Program-made: the position numbers and the translations under genes | Notes under the pieces: generated by a model | What the model saw: only the letters and a program-made list of their open reading frames with translations | What the model was told of the DNA's origin: nothing | The model's database searches: none | In this document: piece by piece, positions 18,052-25,987 of the stretch | Layout of the letters: every line of letters begins with the position of its first letter | Numbering within the stretch: position 1 is the stretch's first letter | Source of the DNA: Chloroflexota bacterium | Lineage (GTDB): Bacteria > Chloroflexota > Anaerolineae > UBA1429 | Reading direction: 5' to 3' | Assembly: GCA_012841405.1 (NCBI GenBank) | Contig: DUUT01000203.1 | Coordinates: forward strand, 1 to 39,608 | Length of the DNA: 39,608 nucleotides

Positions 18052-19355
18052 AACCCCAAGCCGTATCCGAGGGGATCGACCCAGGGCTGATAGTCGCCCC
18101 ACTGCTCCAGGAAGTAGGGTTTGACCCTCTGGAATGCCTCCACAATCTGACGCACCACTGCCTCGCGTTGCACCACGGTCATGCTCTCGGTCTCGCGGAC
18201 ATAGGAGCCTGCCCGCCCGTAGTACAGCGGTAACAGCGCATCGCTCACCTTGTCTGGATCGCCGTCGCCCTTGTTGTAGCTCAGGCTAAAGTCAGCGACG
18301 ACCCGAGCCCAGAGGTCAATTGGAAAGCTAAAGGTCTCGATGGGCTGGTCAAAGAGCGCGTTCACCGCCGCCAGTGCCTGGGGTGATAGGGATCGTTGCC
18401 ACTCGGGCATGTAGGCCTCACGCGCAGCGAACATCGCCTCGATGAGCGCGGTGGCGCAGTCACTGCACGGCACGGACACGTCGGGGCTCCGGTCTCCATG
18501 GAATGTGGGGTGCCGTGGCGGCAGGTTGCGCTGCCAGACGCGTCGGTGGACCATAAGCGTCCGGAAGAGCGTGCCCACCATATGACCGAAGCGCGCATCG
18601 CCGGGGGCGCCGGGCTCGCCGCTCCCCTCACCGCGATAGCCCAGGTCTGCCTGGGCGATGCGGCGCTCCTCAACGAGGCCCTGCACGGTGAGCCAGATGT
18701 TGATGCCGAACCGGGCCACATCTGTCTCCCATACGTCGCGATTCGCCAGGTCGCCGGCGAGCGTGCCCGAGAGGGCAAACTCGCTGGCCAGCGGCTCGCG
18801 GACATCGGCATTGAAAAAGGTACGGAGAAAGGGATAGGCCAGGTTATCCGTCAGCGCCGCGGCGTAGGCGCTTCGGCGGTAGCATCCCAAGACGATATCG
18901 TTGCCGCTCATGATCGGATTCACCAGGGCGGGAATCCATTCAGGGACGATTCCTGGCGCGCGCGCCTCAACCACGACGCACGCCTTGGCATCCAGATGGG
19001 CCGCTGCCTCGAAAATGGAGCGGATCGCTATGCCCTTGCCCATACCACCTTCGTACACGGTGATGAGGCGCTCCACGTTGTCACCGACGGTGGCCTCGGC
19101 CAGGTAGCGTGAGGTATTATCGGAGGAGCCGCCATCGGCGTTCATCAGCACGACACGCTGATTGGACAGGTATACCGTGACCCCCTCGGCCACGGCGCGC
19201 ACAACCTCACCGATGGTACGGGCGTTGCGATGGCTGGGTATACCCACCACCACATCGGCACTGCCGATCTCCCTCAACCGACGCCGAGCATCATCACCCA
19301 GCGCGCTCTCATACATGAGGATACCTTTGCGTCCCTCTGACATAGTCTCCTTCAC
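18048..19355 (-). CDS. GT-A glycosyltransferase related to glucosyl-3-phosphoglycerate synthase (GpgS/GT81-like), altered metal site
   Basis: A 435-residue cytosolic protein. GTG 19355 overlaps the stop of the upstream gene as GTGA; ATG 19343 lies close behind AAGGAG. The fold signature VVVGIPSHRNARTIGEVVRA, LMNADGGSSDNT and GMGKGIAIRSIF are typical of the GpgS-like group, as is DVWETDVARFGINIW at about 207-221. In that group the metal-binding DxD lies in a VVDSDLRSITPEW-type segment; here it reads VVVEARAPGIVPEW, so Asp-x-Asp is Glu130-x-Arg132. A second site usually GGDFGFSG reads ASEFALSG (190-197). Other core residues persist, so activity may be changed rather than lost. Substrate unknown. 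Confidence 0.82.
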   Translation of the reverse strand: MKETMSEGRKGILMYESALGDDARRRLREIGSADVVVGIPSHRNARTIGEVVRAVAEGVTVYLSNQRVVLMNADGGSSDNTSRYLAEATVGDNVERLITVYEGGMGKGIAIRSIFEAAAHLDAKACVVVEARAPGIVPEWIPALVNPIMSGNDIVLGCYRRSAYAAALTDNLAYPFLRTFFNADVREPLASEFALSGTLAGDLANRDVWETDVARFGINIWLTVQGLVEERRIAQADLGYRGEGSGEPGAPGDARFGHMVGTLFRTLMVHRRVWQRNLPPRHPTFHGDRSPDVSVPCSDCATALIEAMFAAREAYMPEWQRSLSPQALAAVNALFDQPIETFSFPIDLWARVVADFSLSYNKGDGDPDKVSDALLPLYYGRAGSYVRETESMTVVQREAVVRQIVEAFQRVKPYFLEQWGDYQPWVDPLGYGLGL

Positions 19356-20737
19356 CTTAGACGCATCACTGAGGCTGCCGCCGTGATTGCCGCGCGCTCG
19401 GGCGTGGCCAGTCCATCCAGCACATCCTCAATGGCGCGCACCACGGCGGCCTGTATCGCCCCATAGTCTTTGAGCCTTGGGTAAGGCCGAGCTTGCTCCA
19501 TCTGGTCGCCCAGGAAGCGGCGGTACGGCGCATCCTCAATCACGGCGGGTAGCACCTCCCGCTGTGTCGGCACGTAGCCCGTTGCCGTAGCCCATGCGGC
19601 TACCCGCTCAGCCTCCAGGGCTGTGGTAATGTACTCCACGGCAAGATCGCGCTTGGTGGGGTCACGGGTCGTCACCCCCCACGCCCATGACCGCGCCACG
19701 GTGGCCATCTCGGTTCCCATTGTTGGCAGCGGCGCATAGCCGATGCCGGCCGCCAGAGCTTGATCTTGGTGATAGAGGCGTGCCGTCGTGCCCGCAAGAG
19801 ACGCCCCCCCATCCAGAAACGCACCCCAGCAATCCTCCCGCGTGCGCAAGCGCCGTACCGCTTCGGGCACGATTCCGGCATCCATCGCACTGCGATAGCT
19901 ACGCAGAATGCGTGCGGCGATCCCCGAATCGAGGAAGGGCCGGCCATTTTCCTCCGTCAGCCGGCCACCGAGGGCAAGGTAGTGCACCATGAACGCATCG
20001 GCTGCCGAGCCATCGCTGCCTGTCGCGGGAAAGATCAAGGTCGGCGGCTGCTCGTCCTCCTGGCGCATCGTCAGCAGAGCATCCCAGGTCTCTGGAGGCT
20101 CTGGCACCATGTCGCGATCGTAGGCCAACACATCCACATCGGCGTGATAGGGCACCCCCAGCCGCTGACCATCCAGAGTCACGGCGTCTACGGCAAAGGG
20201 GTACATTCCTTGCCAGAGGCTCGCCGGCAGAGCATCGTCCAAAGGTTGCAGCACGCCGGCCTCGGCGAGACGCGGCAGCTCGGCGGTGTCGAACACGATC
20301 ACGTCCGGCAAGCGTGCCGGCACCACCGGCTGGGTCGCCAGCACCATGCTCACGATGCCGCCCGGTCCGTAAGCAGCCTTTGGAACCAGATTGAGGCGCA
20401 CCCGCGAGTGAGCGGCCAGGTAGTGGGCGTTCCACGCGCGCACGATTGGGCTTCCCGGGCTCTCCTCCTCAGAGAGGACCATCTCGGGCGGCAGCCATAG
20501 CGTGAGGGTGATCGGTGCGTTCGGATCCACCCGCGTGGGGAGTGGTTGCGGGGTATTGCTTGGCGTGGGCTCGGGCGAGCGCGTAGCCGTCGGCACGACC
20601 GCGGCGTTGGAGGGCTCGGGCGTGAGATACGCACACCCCCCTAGCAAGAGGAGCAGCACGAACGCCGCAGCCAAGGGGCCGAACTCCCGTCCCTCGCGTC
20701 TTCTCGTCTGCGACGCACGCTCTACGTCCGAGTACAC
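19352..20737 (-). CDS. Extracellular solute-binding lipoprotein (ABC sugar-type)
   Basis: A 461-residue binding protein. GTG 20737 is preferred: GGAGG lies five bases upstream and it leads directly into a lipoprotein signal peptide (basic RRREGREFG, then LLLLLGGC) with lipid-attachment Cys35; further upstream frame (to 21052) lacks coding character. A Pro/Thr-rich linker follows. The mature protein has the type-1 solute-binding fold pattern (ITLTLWLPPEM, VIVFDTAELPRLAEAGVLQPLD, GVPYHADVDVLAYDRDMV, and a C-terminal KRDLAVEYITTALEAE). No permease or ATPase gene is adjacent, so it is an orphan or serves a distant transporter. Its stop overlaps the glycosyltransferase start by four bases. Confidence 0.88.
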   Translation of the reverse strand: MYSDVERASQTRRREGREFGPLAAAFVLLLLLGGCAYLTPEPSNAAVVPTATRSPEPTPSNTPQPLPTRVDPNAPITLTLWLPPEMVLSEEESPGSPIVRAWNAHYLAAHSRVRLNLVPKAAYGPGGIVSMVLATQPVVPARLPDVIVFDTAELPRLAEAGVLQPLDDALPASLWQGMYPFAVDAVTLDGQRLGVPYHADVDVLAYDRDMVPEPPETWDALLTMRQEDEQPPTLIFPATGSDGSAADAFMVHYLALGGRLTEENGRPFLDSGIAARILRSYRSAMDAGIVPEAVRRLRTREDCWGAFLDGGASLAGTTARLYHQDQALAAGIGYAPLPTMGTEMATVARSWAWGVTTRDPTKRDLAVEYITTALEAERVAAWATATGYVPTQREVLPAVIEDAPYRRFLGDQMEQARPYPRLKDYGAIQAAVVRAIEDVLDGLATPERAAITAAASVMRLR

Positions 20738-20819
20738 ATCGCCCTCCGCCCTGATACGCCCAGAAGCGGTGCACGACGAACTGGCGCCACGAGCACCGGC
20801 ATGGCATGAACCGTGGCCT

Positions 20820-20828
20820 ATTATAGCA
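20820..20828 (-). promoter_or_regulatory. Extended -10 promoter of the lipoprotein-glycosyltransferase-surE operon
   Basis: On the minus strand TGC followed by a perfect TATAAT (20825-20820) forms an extended -10 element. No good -35 is seen, which is usual for this class. It lies about 80 bases before GTG 20737, and supports that start over those located upstream. Confidence 0.6.
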
Positions 20829-20951
20829 CACAATGCCCGTATCGGTAGAAAACCGTGATCCATCGATACGCGTGCCCGCCCTTCCGGTGCCATCGTAGAC
20901 GCCGTCTGTGCAGACACAGCGAGAGTGTGCCATCTGAATCGAGTGAGAAAC

Positions 20952-20980
20952 TTGACATTTGCATAAAGAGGTGCTACACT
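20952..20980 (+). promoter_or_regulatory. Promoter of apt
   Basis: TTGACA (20952-20957) and TACACT (20975-20980) with a 17-base spacer. Transcription should start near 20987, which excludes a translation start upstream and leaves ATG 21109 as the gene start. Confidence 0.8.
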
Positions 20981-21108
20981 GGCCTGACGAAAGGCGGCCT
21001 GTGGTACGCGACACTGCATCCGTTGCGCGCTGCGGCCGGTTTTGGTGTACATGGGGCTCGTGCCGCTCGACGCACTCTCATCACGCAGAACAAGGAGAAC
21101 TGCCCACC

Positions 21109-21621
21109 ATGGACCTTGCCAACCTGGTACGCGATGTTCCGGATTTCCCGGTGGAGGGCGTTCTCTTTAAGGACATTACGACGCTGCTTCGGCGCCCTGA
21201 TGCGTTCCGTGAGGCTGTCGACGCCCTGGCGGCTCGCTTTGCGGATAAGCGCATCGACCAGGTTGTGGCAATCGAGTCCCGTGGGTTTGTGTTTGGAGCG
21301 CCATTGGCGTACAAGCTGGGGGCCGGGTTCGTGCCTGTGCGTAAGCCGGGCAAGCTGCCTGCCAAGACGATCTCGAGGGAGTACAGCCTCGAGTACGGGA
21401 CGAACACGCTGGAAATGCATGTCGATGCGATCGATCCCGGGCAGAGGGTCCTCCTCGTCGATGACCTCCTGGCAACCGGAGGCTCTGCGCGAGCCGCGGT
21501 TGACCTCGTGGAGCGGCTCGGAGGCGTCGTCGTTGGAGCGGCCTTTCTCATAGAGCTCGAGTTTCTGCAGGGCGCCAAGAAGCTTGAAGGCTACGACGTG
21601 TTTTCGCTGATCCGATTCTGA
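21109..21621 (+). CDS. apt: Adenine phosphoribosyltransferase
   Basis: A 170-residue type I phosphoribosyltransferase that makes AMP from adenine and PRPP. ATG 21109 follows AAGGAG by 11 bases and fits the family N-terminus (VRDVPDFPVEGVLFKDITTL). It has the PRPP-binding motif VLLVDDLLATGGSARAAVDL, the conserved VVAIESRGFVFGAPLA loop and VPVRKPGKLPAKTISREYSL. The length is standard. The gene is monocistronic by appearance, with its own promoter and a strong hairpin after it. It would recycle adenine, including that released by MtnP. Confidence 0.96.
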   Translation: MDLANLVRDVPDFPVEGVLFKDITTLLRRPDAFREAVDALAARFADKRIDQVVAIESRGFVFGAPLAYKLGAGFVPVRKPGKLPAKTISREYSLEYGTNTLEMHVDAIDPGQRVLLVDDLLATGGSARAAVDLVERLGGVVVGAAFLIELEFLQGAKKLEGYDVFSLIRF

Positions 21622-21636
21622 GGCACGACCAACATT

Positions 21637-21667
21637 GCGATGGGTCGCGCCCAGCGCGACCCATCGC
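21637..21667 (+). terminator. Hairpin after apt
   Basis: GCGATGGGTCGCGC (21637-21650) pairs perfectly with 21654-21667, a 14-base-pair stem with a 3-base loop, 15 bases after the apt stop. No T-tract follows, so it may act with another factor or only protect the 3' end. Confidence 0.6.
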
Positions 21668-21770
21668 GGCGCGTTGGGCGTGTCGCTGCCTCAAGTAACA
21701 CGGCCCCACGAGCACCTGCCTGATGCGGTGTAGGGCGGGTTGGTCCATGGGGCAGCTAGGAGACAGAAAG

Positions 21771-22214
21771 ATGATAGATCAGGACGCCAAGTTGGAGGAG
21801 CTGCAGCGCCTGCGTACTCGTACCCTCAGTGACATCGCACGGCTCAGGGATGAGCTTCACGCTGAAATCGAACCTGCCTCAGCGACTGATGATGATTCTG
21901 CCGACGTCGCTGCGGACATCTATGAGCGGAGCAAGATCATCTCCCTCATCCAGAGCATGGAAGCCAAGCTCCACGCCGTAGATCACGCCATTAGCGTTGC
22001 TGCCAAGGGTCGCTACGGTATCTGTGAAGTGTGTGGCGTCGAGATCCCGGCTGAGCGACTGGAGATCATGCCAGAGACAACGCTGTGTGTGAACTGCGCC
22101 AGCAAACTGGAGCAGGGTATCCGTCGTCACCAGATTCTCGCCAGCACGCCCCAGACCGTCGATTTCTATGAGGATTTCGAGGAAGAGGCCGACGACGCGG
22201 ATGATGACATTTGA
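21771..22214 (+). CDS. DksA/TraR-family zinc-finger protein
   Basis: A 147-residue protein from ATG 21771 (AGGAGA at 21758-21763, spacer 7). It has an N-terminal helical coiled-coil-like part (residues about 1-75, KLEELQRLRTRTLSDIARLR) and a C4 zinc finger with CEVCGVEIPAERLEIMPETT followed by CVNC, as in DksA/TraR and YteA-like proteins. The tail is very acidic (EDFEEEADDADDDI). Such proteins bind RNA polymerase through the secondary channel and alter transcription. The acidic DxxDxA tip of true DksA is not obvious, so a role like stringent-response DksA should not be assumed. No clear promoter is seen, but an excellent terminator follows. Confidence 0.85.
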   Translation: MIDQDAKLEELQRLRTRTLSDIARLRDELHAEIEPASATDDDSADVAADIYERSKIISLIQSMEAKLHAVDHAISVAAKGRYGICEVCGVEIPAERLEIMPETTLCVNCASKLEQGIRRHQILASTPQTVDFYEDFEEEADDADDDI

Positions 22215-22267
22215 CGTGGGTCGGATGGCTCGCGTCGGCGCGCCGACGCAGGGCTCATGACAGGTAC

Positions 22268-22302
22268 AGCAGCCCCCTTTTGACAAGGGGGCTGCTTCGT
22301 TC
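22268..22302 (+). terminator. Rho-independent terminator of the DksA/TraR-family gene
   Basis: AGCAGCCCCCTT (22268-22279) pairs perfectly with AAGGGGGCTGCT (22285-22296), a 12-base-pair stem with a 5-base loop, followed by TCGTTC. It is the clearest intrinsic terminator in the window. Confidence 0.85.
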
Positions 22303-22308
22303 TAATAT
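22280..22308 (+). promoter_or_regulatory. Probable promoter of porGDAB, nested in the preceding terminator
   Basis: TTGACA at 22280-22285 starts in the terminator loop and is followed, after 17 bases, by TAATAT (22303-22308). The -35 is perfect, the -10 matches four of six. The spacer is the 3' arm of the terminator stem. No other good promoter is seen before porG. Confidence 0.55.
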
Positions 22309-22607
22309 ACACGAGTTTGAAGCCCAGTGTCACACGGGGGCGTTCCTTTGTCGTGTCCCGATGGCGGCGCAGCATTGCCGATCGGTTCCCTCGACAGGCC
22401 CTTCACCGTACACGAAAGGGACGGTACCGGCGATGACGCCCCGCCTATGAGAGGCCTCGACGAACGCTCACGAGAGCGCTTGCCAGAGCTTGTGACGCGC
22501 GCCACGTGCGCCCGGCCTGGCGTTTTTGCTGCCTCGCTACCCTGGGTGCCATCGTCGGTGCCGTATACCCAACCCATCGTGTGTTATTCCAACCAGGAGG
22601 TACAGGG
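22309..22607 (+). other. Long untranslated leader / gap before porG
   Basis: About 295 bases without a supported gene. A frame from 22327 to 22611 (94 codons) exists but has low-complexity, shadow-like content and overlaps the porG start. A short stretch at 22416-22432 (AAGGGACGGTACCGGCG) vaguely resembles a T-box core but does not fit it. AGGAGG at 22595-22600 is the porG ribosome binding site. Confidence 0.45.
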
Positions 22608-23186
22608 ATGAGCCACATGACCGAAATTCGCTGGCACGGTCGCGCCGGTCAAGGCGTGGTGACCGCAGGCGAGCTGTTGGCCGAGGCGGCCATGGAGGAG
22701 GGCAAGTATTTCCAGGCCTTCCCAGAGTATGGTTCTGAGCGTATGGGCGCTCCGATCAAGTCGTATACCCGGATTAGTGATACCCCCATCGAGTTCCACT
22801 GCCCCATCCTCGAGCCCGATGTGGTCATCGTGGTCAATCCGAACCTCCTCAGTGTGCCGGATCTTGACCTGACCGAGGGACTCACGACGGACGGCACCAT
22901 TATTATCAATACGCCTCAGACCCCAGCGGAGATCCGCCAGCGGCTCAAGCGTACCACGGGCAGCGTCTGGTGCGTCGATGCCACCAAGATCGCCATCGAG
23001 GAGTTCAAGCGCGATATTCCCAGCACGATGATGCTGGCGGTGGTCGCGCGCGCCACGGGCGTCATCAACCTGGATGCCGCCATCAACCTCACGCGCGAAA
23101 AGCTCAGTGGCAGGCTCCGCCCCGAGGTCGTTGAAGCCAATGTGCGTTCGCTGCAACGCGCCTACGACGAGTGCGTCGAAGGATAG
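22608..23186 (+). CDS. porG: Pyruvate:ferredoxin oxidoreductase, gamma subunit
   Basis: A 192-residue subunit of the four-subunit, archaeal-type oxidoreductase that converts pyruvate and CoA to acetyl-CoA and CO2 with ferredoxin. ATG 22608 has AGGAGG seven bases upstream. The N-terminal WHGRAGQGVVTAGELLAEAA and FPEYGSERMGAPIKSYTRI are typical of the gamma domain that helps bind CoA, followed by EPDVVIVVNPNLL and INLDAAINLTREKLSGRL. It is the first gene of a porG-porD-porA-porB set on one strand, the subunit order of many hyperthermophile and anaerobe clusters. A related 2-oxoacid (2-ketoisovalerate) specificity cannot be excluded from sequence. Confidence 0.93.
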   Translation: MSHMTEIRWHGRAGQGVVTAGELLAEAAMEEGKYFQAFPEYGSERMGAPIKSYTRISDTPIEFHCPILEPDVVIVVNPNLLSVPDLDLTEGLTTDGTIIINTPQTPAEIRQRLKRTTGSVWCVDATKIAIEEFKRDIPSTMMLAVVARATGVINLDAAINLTREKLSGRLRPEVVEANVRSLQRAYDECVEG

Positions 23187-23276
23187 CCCAGCTCTTGGTT
23201 GTTCGTTACCCTGCCCGCCTCTCTTGGGCACCCCGAGCAGCCGTTGACGAGTAACTGACAGCATCGGAGGACATTC

Positions 23277-23630
23277 ATGAGCGAGAAACGCGAGGCTCCT
23301 CGGCTTGACCTGCCCTGGACCGAAGTAAGCCCCGGCGGCGTGGTCACCGATCCGGGAAACTCGGTTACTTATATTACCGGGACGTGGCGCACGATGCGCC
23401 CCGTGCGTGACATGGAGCAGTGCACTCAGTGTCTCATCTGCTGGATCATGTGCCCCGATTCGGCCATCACGGTGGAGGATGGCAAGGTGGCGGGGTTTGA
23501 CTATGACCACTGCAAGGGCTGTGGCATCTGCGCCGATCAGTGCCCGGTCAACATCAAGAAGCCGCACGCTGAGACGGGCCAGATGGGTAAGGCAATCCAG
23601 ATGGTCCCCGAGAACGAGGCGGACGATTAG
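23277..23630 (+). CDS. porD: Pyruvate:ferredoxin oxidoreductase, delta (ferredoxin) subunit
   Basis: A 117-residue ferredoxin-like subunit from ATG 23277 (GGAGG six bases upstream). Two complete four-cysteine motifs, CTQCLICWIMCP and CKGCGICADQCP, bind two [4Fe-4S] clusters that carry electrons from the TPP site to soluble ferredoxin. The N-terminal 40 residues (GNSVTYITGTWRTMRPV) match the non-ferredoxin extension of PorD proteins. It lies 90 bases after porG and 104 bases before porA, a somewhat loose spacing for subunits of one complex, but each has its own strong ribosome binding site. Confidence 0.94.
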   Translation: MSEKREAPRLDLPWTEVSPGGVVTDPGNSVTYITGTWRTMRPVRDMEQCTQCLICWIMCPDSAITVEDGKVAGFDYDHCKGCGICADQCPVNIKKPHAETGQMGKAIQMVPENEADD

Positions 23631-23734
23631 GCTGAGGCACCCGGCAGGCCGTCAGGCGCGCGGGGTTGACCGCCGATCGCACGATTGCGGTTCCCCAGGC
23701 TGCCGGCCCCCTATTCCAGCAGGAGGACTCTACA

Positions 23735-24934
23735 ATGGTTCCAAGCAAGTACATGCCTCTTGACGGTGCCAACGCCGTCTCGCAGGCCATGCGTCAGATC
23801 GACCCCGACGTCGTCGCGGCATATCCCATCACGCCGCAGACGGCCGTCGTTCAGAATTTCTCTCAGTACGTCGCGGATGGCATCGTGCACACCGAGTTCG
23901 TGCCCGTGGAGAGCGAGCACGCTGCCATGAGCGCCTGCGTCGGCGCTTCAGCCGCTGGGGCGCGCGTCATGACGGCCACGAGCGCCAATGGCCTCGCGCT
24001 CATGTGGGAGATGCTGTACATCGCATCCGGAATGCGGCTGCCCATCGTGCTGACGGTCGTGAACCGCGCCCTGTCCAGCCCGTTGAACATCCACTGCGAC
24101 CACTCGGACTCGATGGGTGCACGCGACTCTGGCTGGATCCAGCTCTACGCCGAGACCGGCCAGGAAGCCTATGACAACACAGTCCAGGCCATCCGCATCG
24201 CGGAGCACGCCGATCTGCTCACGCCGGTCATGAGTTGCCAGGATGGCTTTATTACCGGCCATGGCGTCGAGCGCGTCGGCTTACTGCCGGATGACGCCGT
24301 GCGCGAGTTCGTCGGGGCCTACAAGCCCAGGGCTGCACTGCTGGACCTTGACAACCCGACGACCATGGGCGCCTGGGACTTTACCGACTATTACTTTGAG
24401 CACAAGCGCCAGCAGAGTGAGGCGATCAATGGCGCCCTGCCCATCATCGAGGCGGTGGGCGAGGAGTATGCCAAGCTCTCCGGGCGTCCACAGCCGATCC
24501 TCGACATGTGGGGGATGGACGACGCCGAGTACGTGATCGTCGTCGTCAGCTCGACCGCTGGAACCGCCCGCGCCGTCGCGCGCGAGTTGCGCGACCAGGG
24601 GAAAAAGGTCGGCGTGCTCAAGCCGCGCGTCTTCCGTCCCTTCCCCTCGACCCTGATCGCCGAGGCACTTAAGGGCCGCAAGGCCGTTGCGGTGCTCGAT
24701 CGGGCCATCTCCCTCGGCGCCCCGCAGGGCATGGGCCCCCTCTTTACGGACATCACCTCGGCGCTGTACAACGAGGGCGTCAACGGGCTCAACATCGTCA
24801 ACTATATCTACGGCCTTGGCGGACGGGACACGCTCCCCGCGCACATCGAGTCGGTGTACTCCGACCTGGAGCAGGTCAGTGATGCGGGCGACGGTGGTCG
24901 CAAGGTTCGCTACCTTGGTCTGCGTGACGCCTAG
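23735..24934 (+). CDS. porA: Pyruvate:ferredoxin oxidoreductase, alpha subunit
   Basis: A 399-residue subunit starting at ATG 23735 with AGGAGG eight bases upstream; an earlier in-frame start at 23666 lacks such a site. It has the pyrimidine-binding motif YPITPQT, the VESEHAAMSACVGASAAGAR segment, and TSANGLALMWEMLYIASGMR, all typical of the alpha domain. The C-terminal domain contains VVVSSTAGTARAVARELRDQ and VGVLKPRVFRPFPSTLI. Together with porB it builds the TPP site. The acid for TPP activation is probably the Glu of VPVESEHA. Gene order and lengths match the four-subunit enzyme. Confidence 0.95.
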   Translation: MVPSKYMPLDGANAVSQAMRQIDPDVVAAYPITPQTAVVQNFSQYVADGIVHTEFVPVESEHAAMSACVGASAAGARVMTATSANGLALMWEMLYIASGMRLPIVLTVVNRALSSPLNIHCDHSDSMGARDSGWIQLYAETGQEAYDNTVQAIRIAEHADLLTPVMSCQDGFITGHGVERVGLLPDDAVREFVGAYKPRAALLDLDNPTTMGAWDFTDYYFEHKRQQSEAINGALPIIEAVGEEYAKLSGRPQPILDMWGMDDAEYVIVVVSSTAGTARAVARELRDQGKKVGVLKPRVFRPFPSTLIAEALKGRKAVAVLDRAISLGAPQGMGPLFTDITSALYNEGVNGLNIVNYIYGLGGRDTLPAHIESVYSDLEQVSDAGDGGRKVRYLGLRDA

Positions 24935-24961
24935 GGCGGCTGATAAGGAGAACACACCACA

Positions 24962-25909
24962 ATGGCTGAACGAATTCGCGTCAACCTTCGCGACATTATC
25001 AACAACGAGGATCGCCTCGCGCCCGGCCACCGCCTGTGTGCGGGCTGTGCAGAGCCTACGGTGATTCGGCAGATCCTGCACGCCGTCGAGGAGCCCGTGG
25101 TGATCGCCACGGCGACCGGCTGCATGGAGGTTTCGACGACCGTCTATCCCTTTACCGCGTGGCGCACCCCCTGGATCCACAGCGCCTTTGAGAACGCTGC
25201 GACGACCATCTCTGGTGTCGAGGCCGCCTACAAGGCCCTGCAGCGCGCCGGCAAGATTCCCGAGGACCAGGTCATCAAGTTCATGGCTATCGGCGGTGAC
25301 GGTGCCAGCTATGATATCGGCTTCCAGTTCATCTCCGGTGCCCTCGAGCGCGGCCACAAGTTCGTGTACGTCTGCCTCAACAACGAGGCCTACATGAACA
25401 CAGGTATCCAGCGCTCTGGCGCCACGCCGCGCGGCGCCAATACGACGACCTCGCCGGTCGGTGAGGTCATCCAGGGCAAGACCCAGTGGCGCAAGCCCTT
25501 TACCAAGATCATGGCCGCCCACGACATCCCCTACGTGGCGCAGGCGTCGCCGCACAACTATCGCGACCTCATGATCAAGGCCAAGAAGGCCTTTGCCGCC
25601 GATGGGCCTGCGGTGCTGAACATTCTGGCTCCCTGCCCGCGCGGTTGGCGCCATTCGAGCGAGGAGACCATGTCGGTAGCCAAGCTCGCCGCGGACACCT
25701 GCTACTGGCCACTGTACGAGGTGGATAACGGCAAGACGACGGTCACCTACAAGCCTCGTGAGAAGCTGCCCGTGGCCGAGTGGTTCAAGCGGCAGGGACG
25801 CTTCCGCCATCTCTTCCGCCCAGCGAATACAGAGCTACTGGAAGAGATCCAGGCCAAGATCGATCAGGAGTGGGAACTGCTCCTGAAAGCCGAGGCACAA
25901 TCGGCATAA
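24962..25909 (+). CDS. porB: Pyruvate:ferredoxin oxidoreductase, beta subunit (TPP-binding)
   Basis: A 315-residue TPP-binding subunit from ATG 24962, with AAGGAG upstream. The TPP/magnesium motif is GGDGASYDIG followed by LNNEAYMNTGIQRSGATP. Four cysteines expected to hold the proximal [4Fe-4S] cluster are present: Cys26 and Cys29 (CAGC), Cys54 (TGCMEV) and Cys225 (APCPRGW). With PorA, PorG and PorD it forms a complete enzyme, suggesting ferredoxin-dependent, low-oxygen metabolism or at least a ferredoxin pool. It is 27 bases after porA. A large hairpin follows before upp. Confidence 0.95.
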   Translation: MAERIRVNLRDIINNEDRLAPGHRLCAGCAEPTVIRQILHAVEEPVVIATATGCMEVSTTVYPFTAWRTPWIHSAFENAATTISGVEAAYKALQRAGKIPEDQVIKFMAIGGDGASYDIGFQFISGALERGHKFVYVCLNNEAYMNTGIQRSGATPRGANTTTSPVGEVIQGKTQWRKPFTKIMAAHDIPYVAQASPHNYRDLMIKAKKAFAADGPAVLNILAPCPRGWRHSSEETMSVAKLAADTCYWPLYEVDNGKTTVTYKPREKLPVAEWFKRQGRFRHLFRPANTELLEEIQAKIDQEWELLLKAEAQSA

Positions 25910-25923
25910 GTGGGTAGCAGTGC

Positions 25924-25987
25924 CTGGTGATCGGCTGCTGGCGTCTACCCATCGCGGGACCAACGAACGCTAGCGGCCGATCACCGG
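25924..25987 (+). terminator. Long hairpin between porB and upp
   Basis: Positions 25924-25944 pair with 25967-25987 as RNA over 21 base pairs (18 Watson-Crick, 3 G-U) around a 22-base loop. It starts 14 bases after the porB stop and ends 51 bases before upp. There is no T-tract, so it may be a processing or attenuating element in the upp leader rather than a simple terminator. Confidence 0.55.

Larger units (their letters stand above)
20738..21108. other. Divergent intergenic region, solute-binding lipoprotein / apt
   Basis: This 371-base region holds two divergent promoters listed separately (20820-20828 minus, 20952-20980 plus), about 130 bases apart. No gene is supported: frames crossing it have no recognisable protein features before the chosen starts. 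AAGGAG at 21092-21097 is the ribosome binding site of apt. Confidence 0.5.

Noticed and set aside
22416..22432. T-box-like core AAGGGACGGTACCGGCG
   Set aside because: It differs from the AGGGTGGTACCGCG consensus, has no specifier-loop or antiterminator context, and the downstream genes are not typical T-box targets.
22327..22611. 94-codon open frame in front of porG
   Set aside because: It has no ribosome binding site or recognisable features, and it overlaps the well-supported porG start.
24281..25810. 509-codon minus-strand open frame
   Set aside because: It lies antisense to porA and porB, whose proteins are unmistakable; the translation is low-complexity and typical of a GC-bias shadow.
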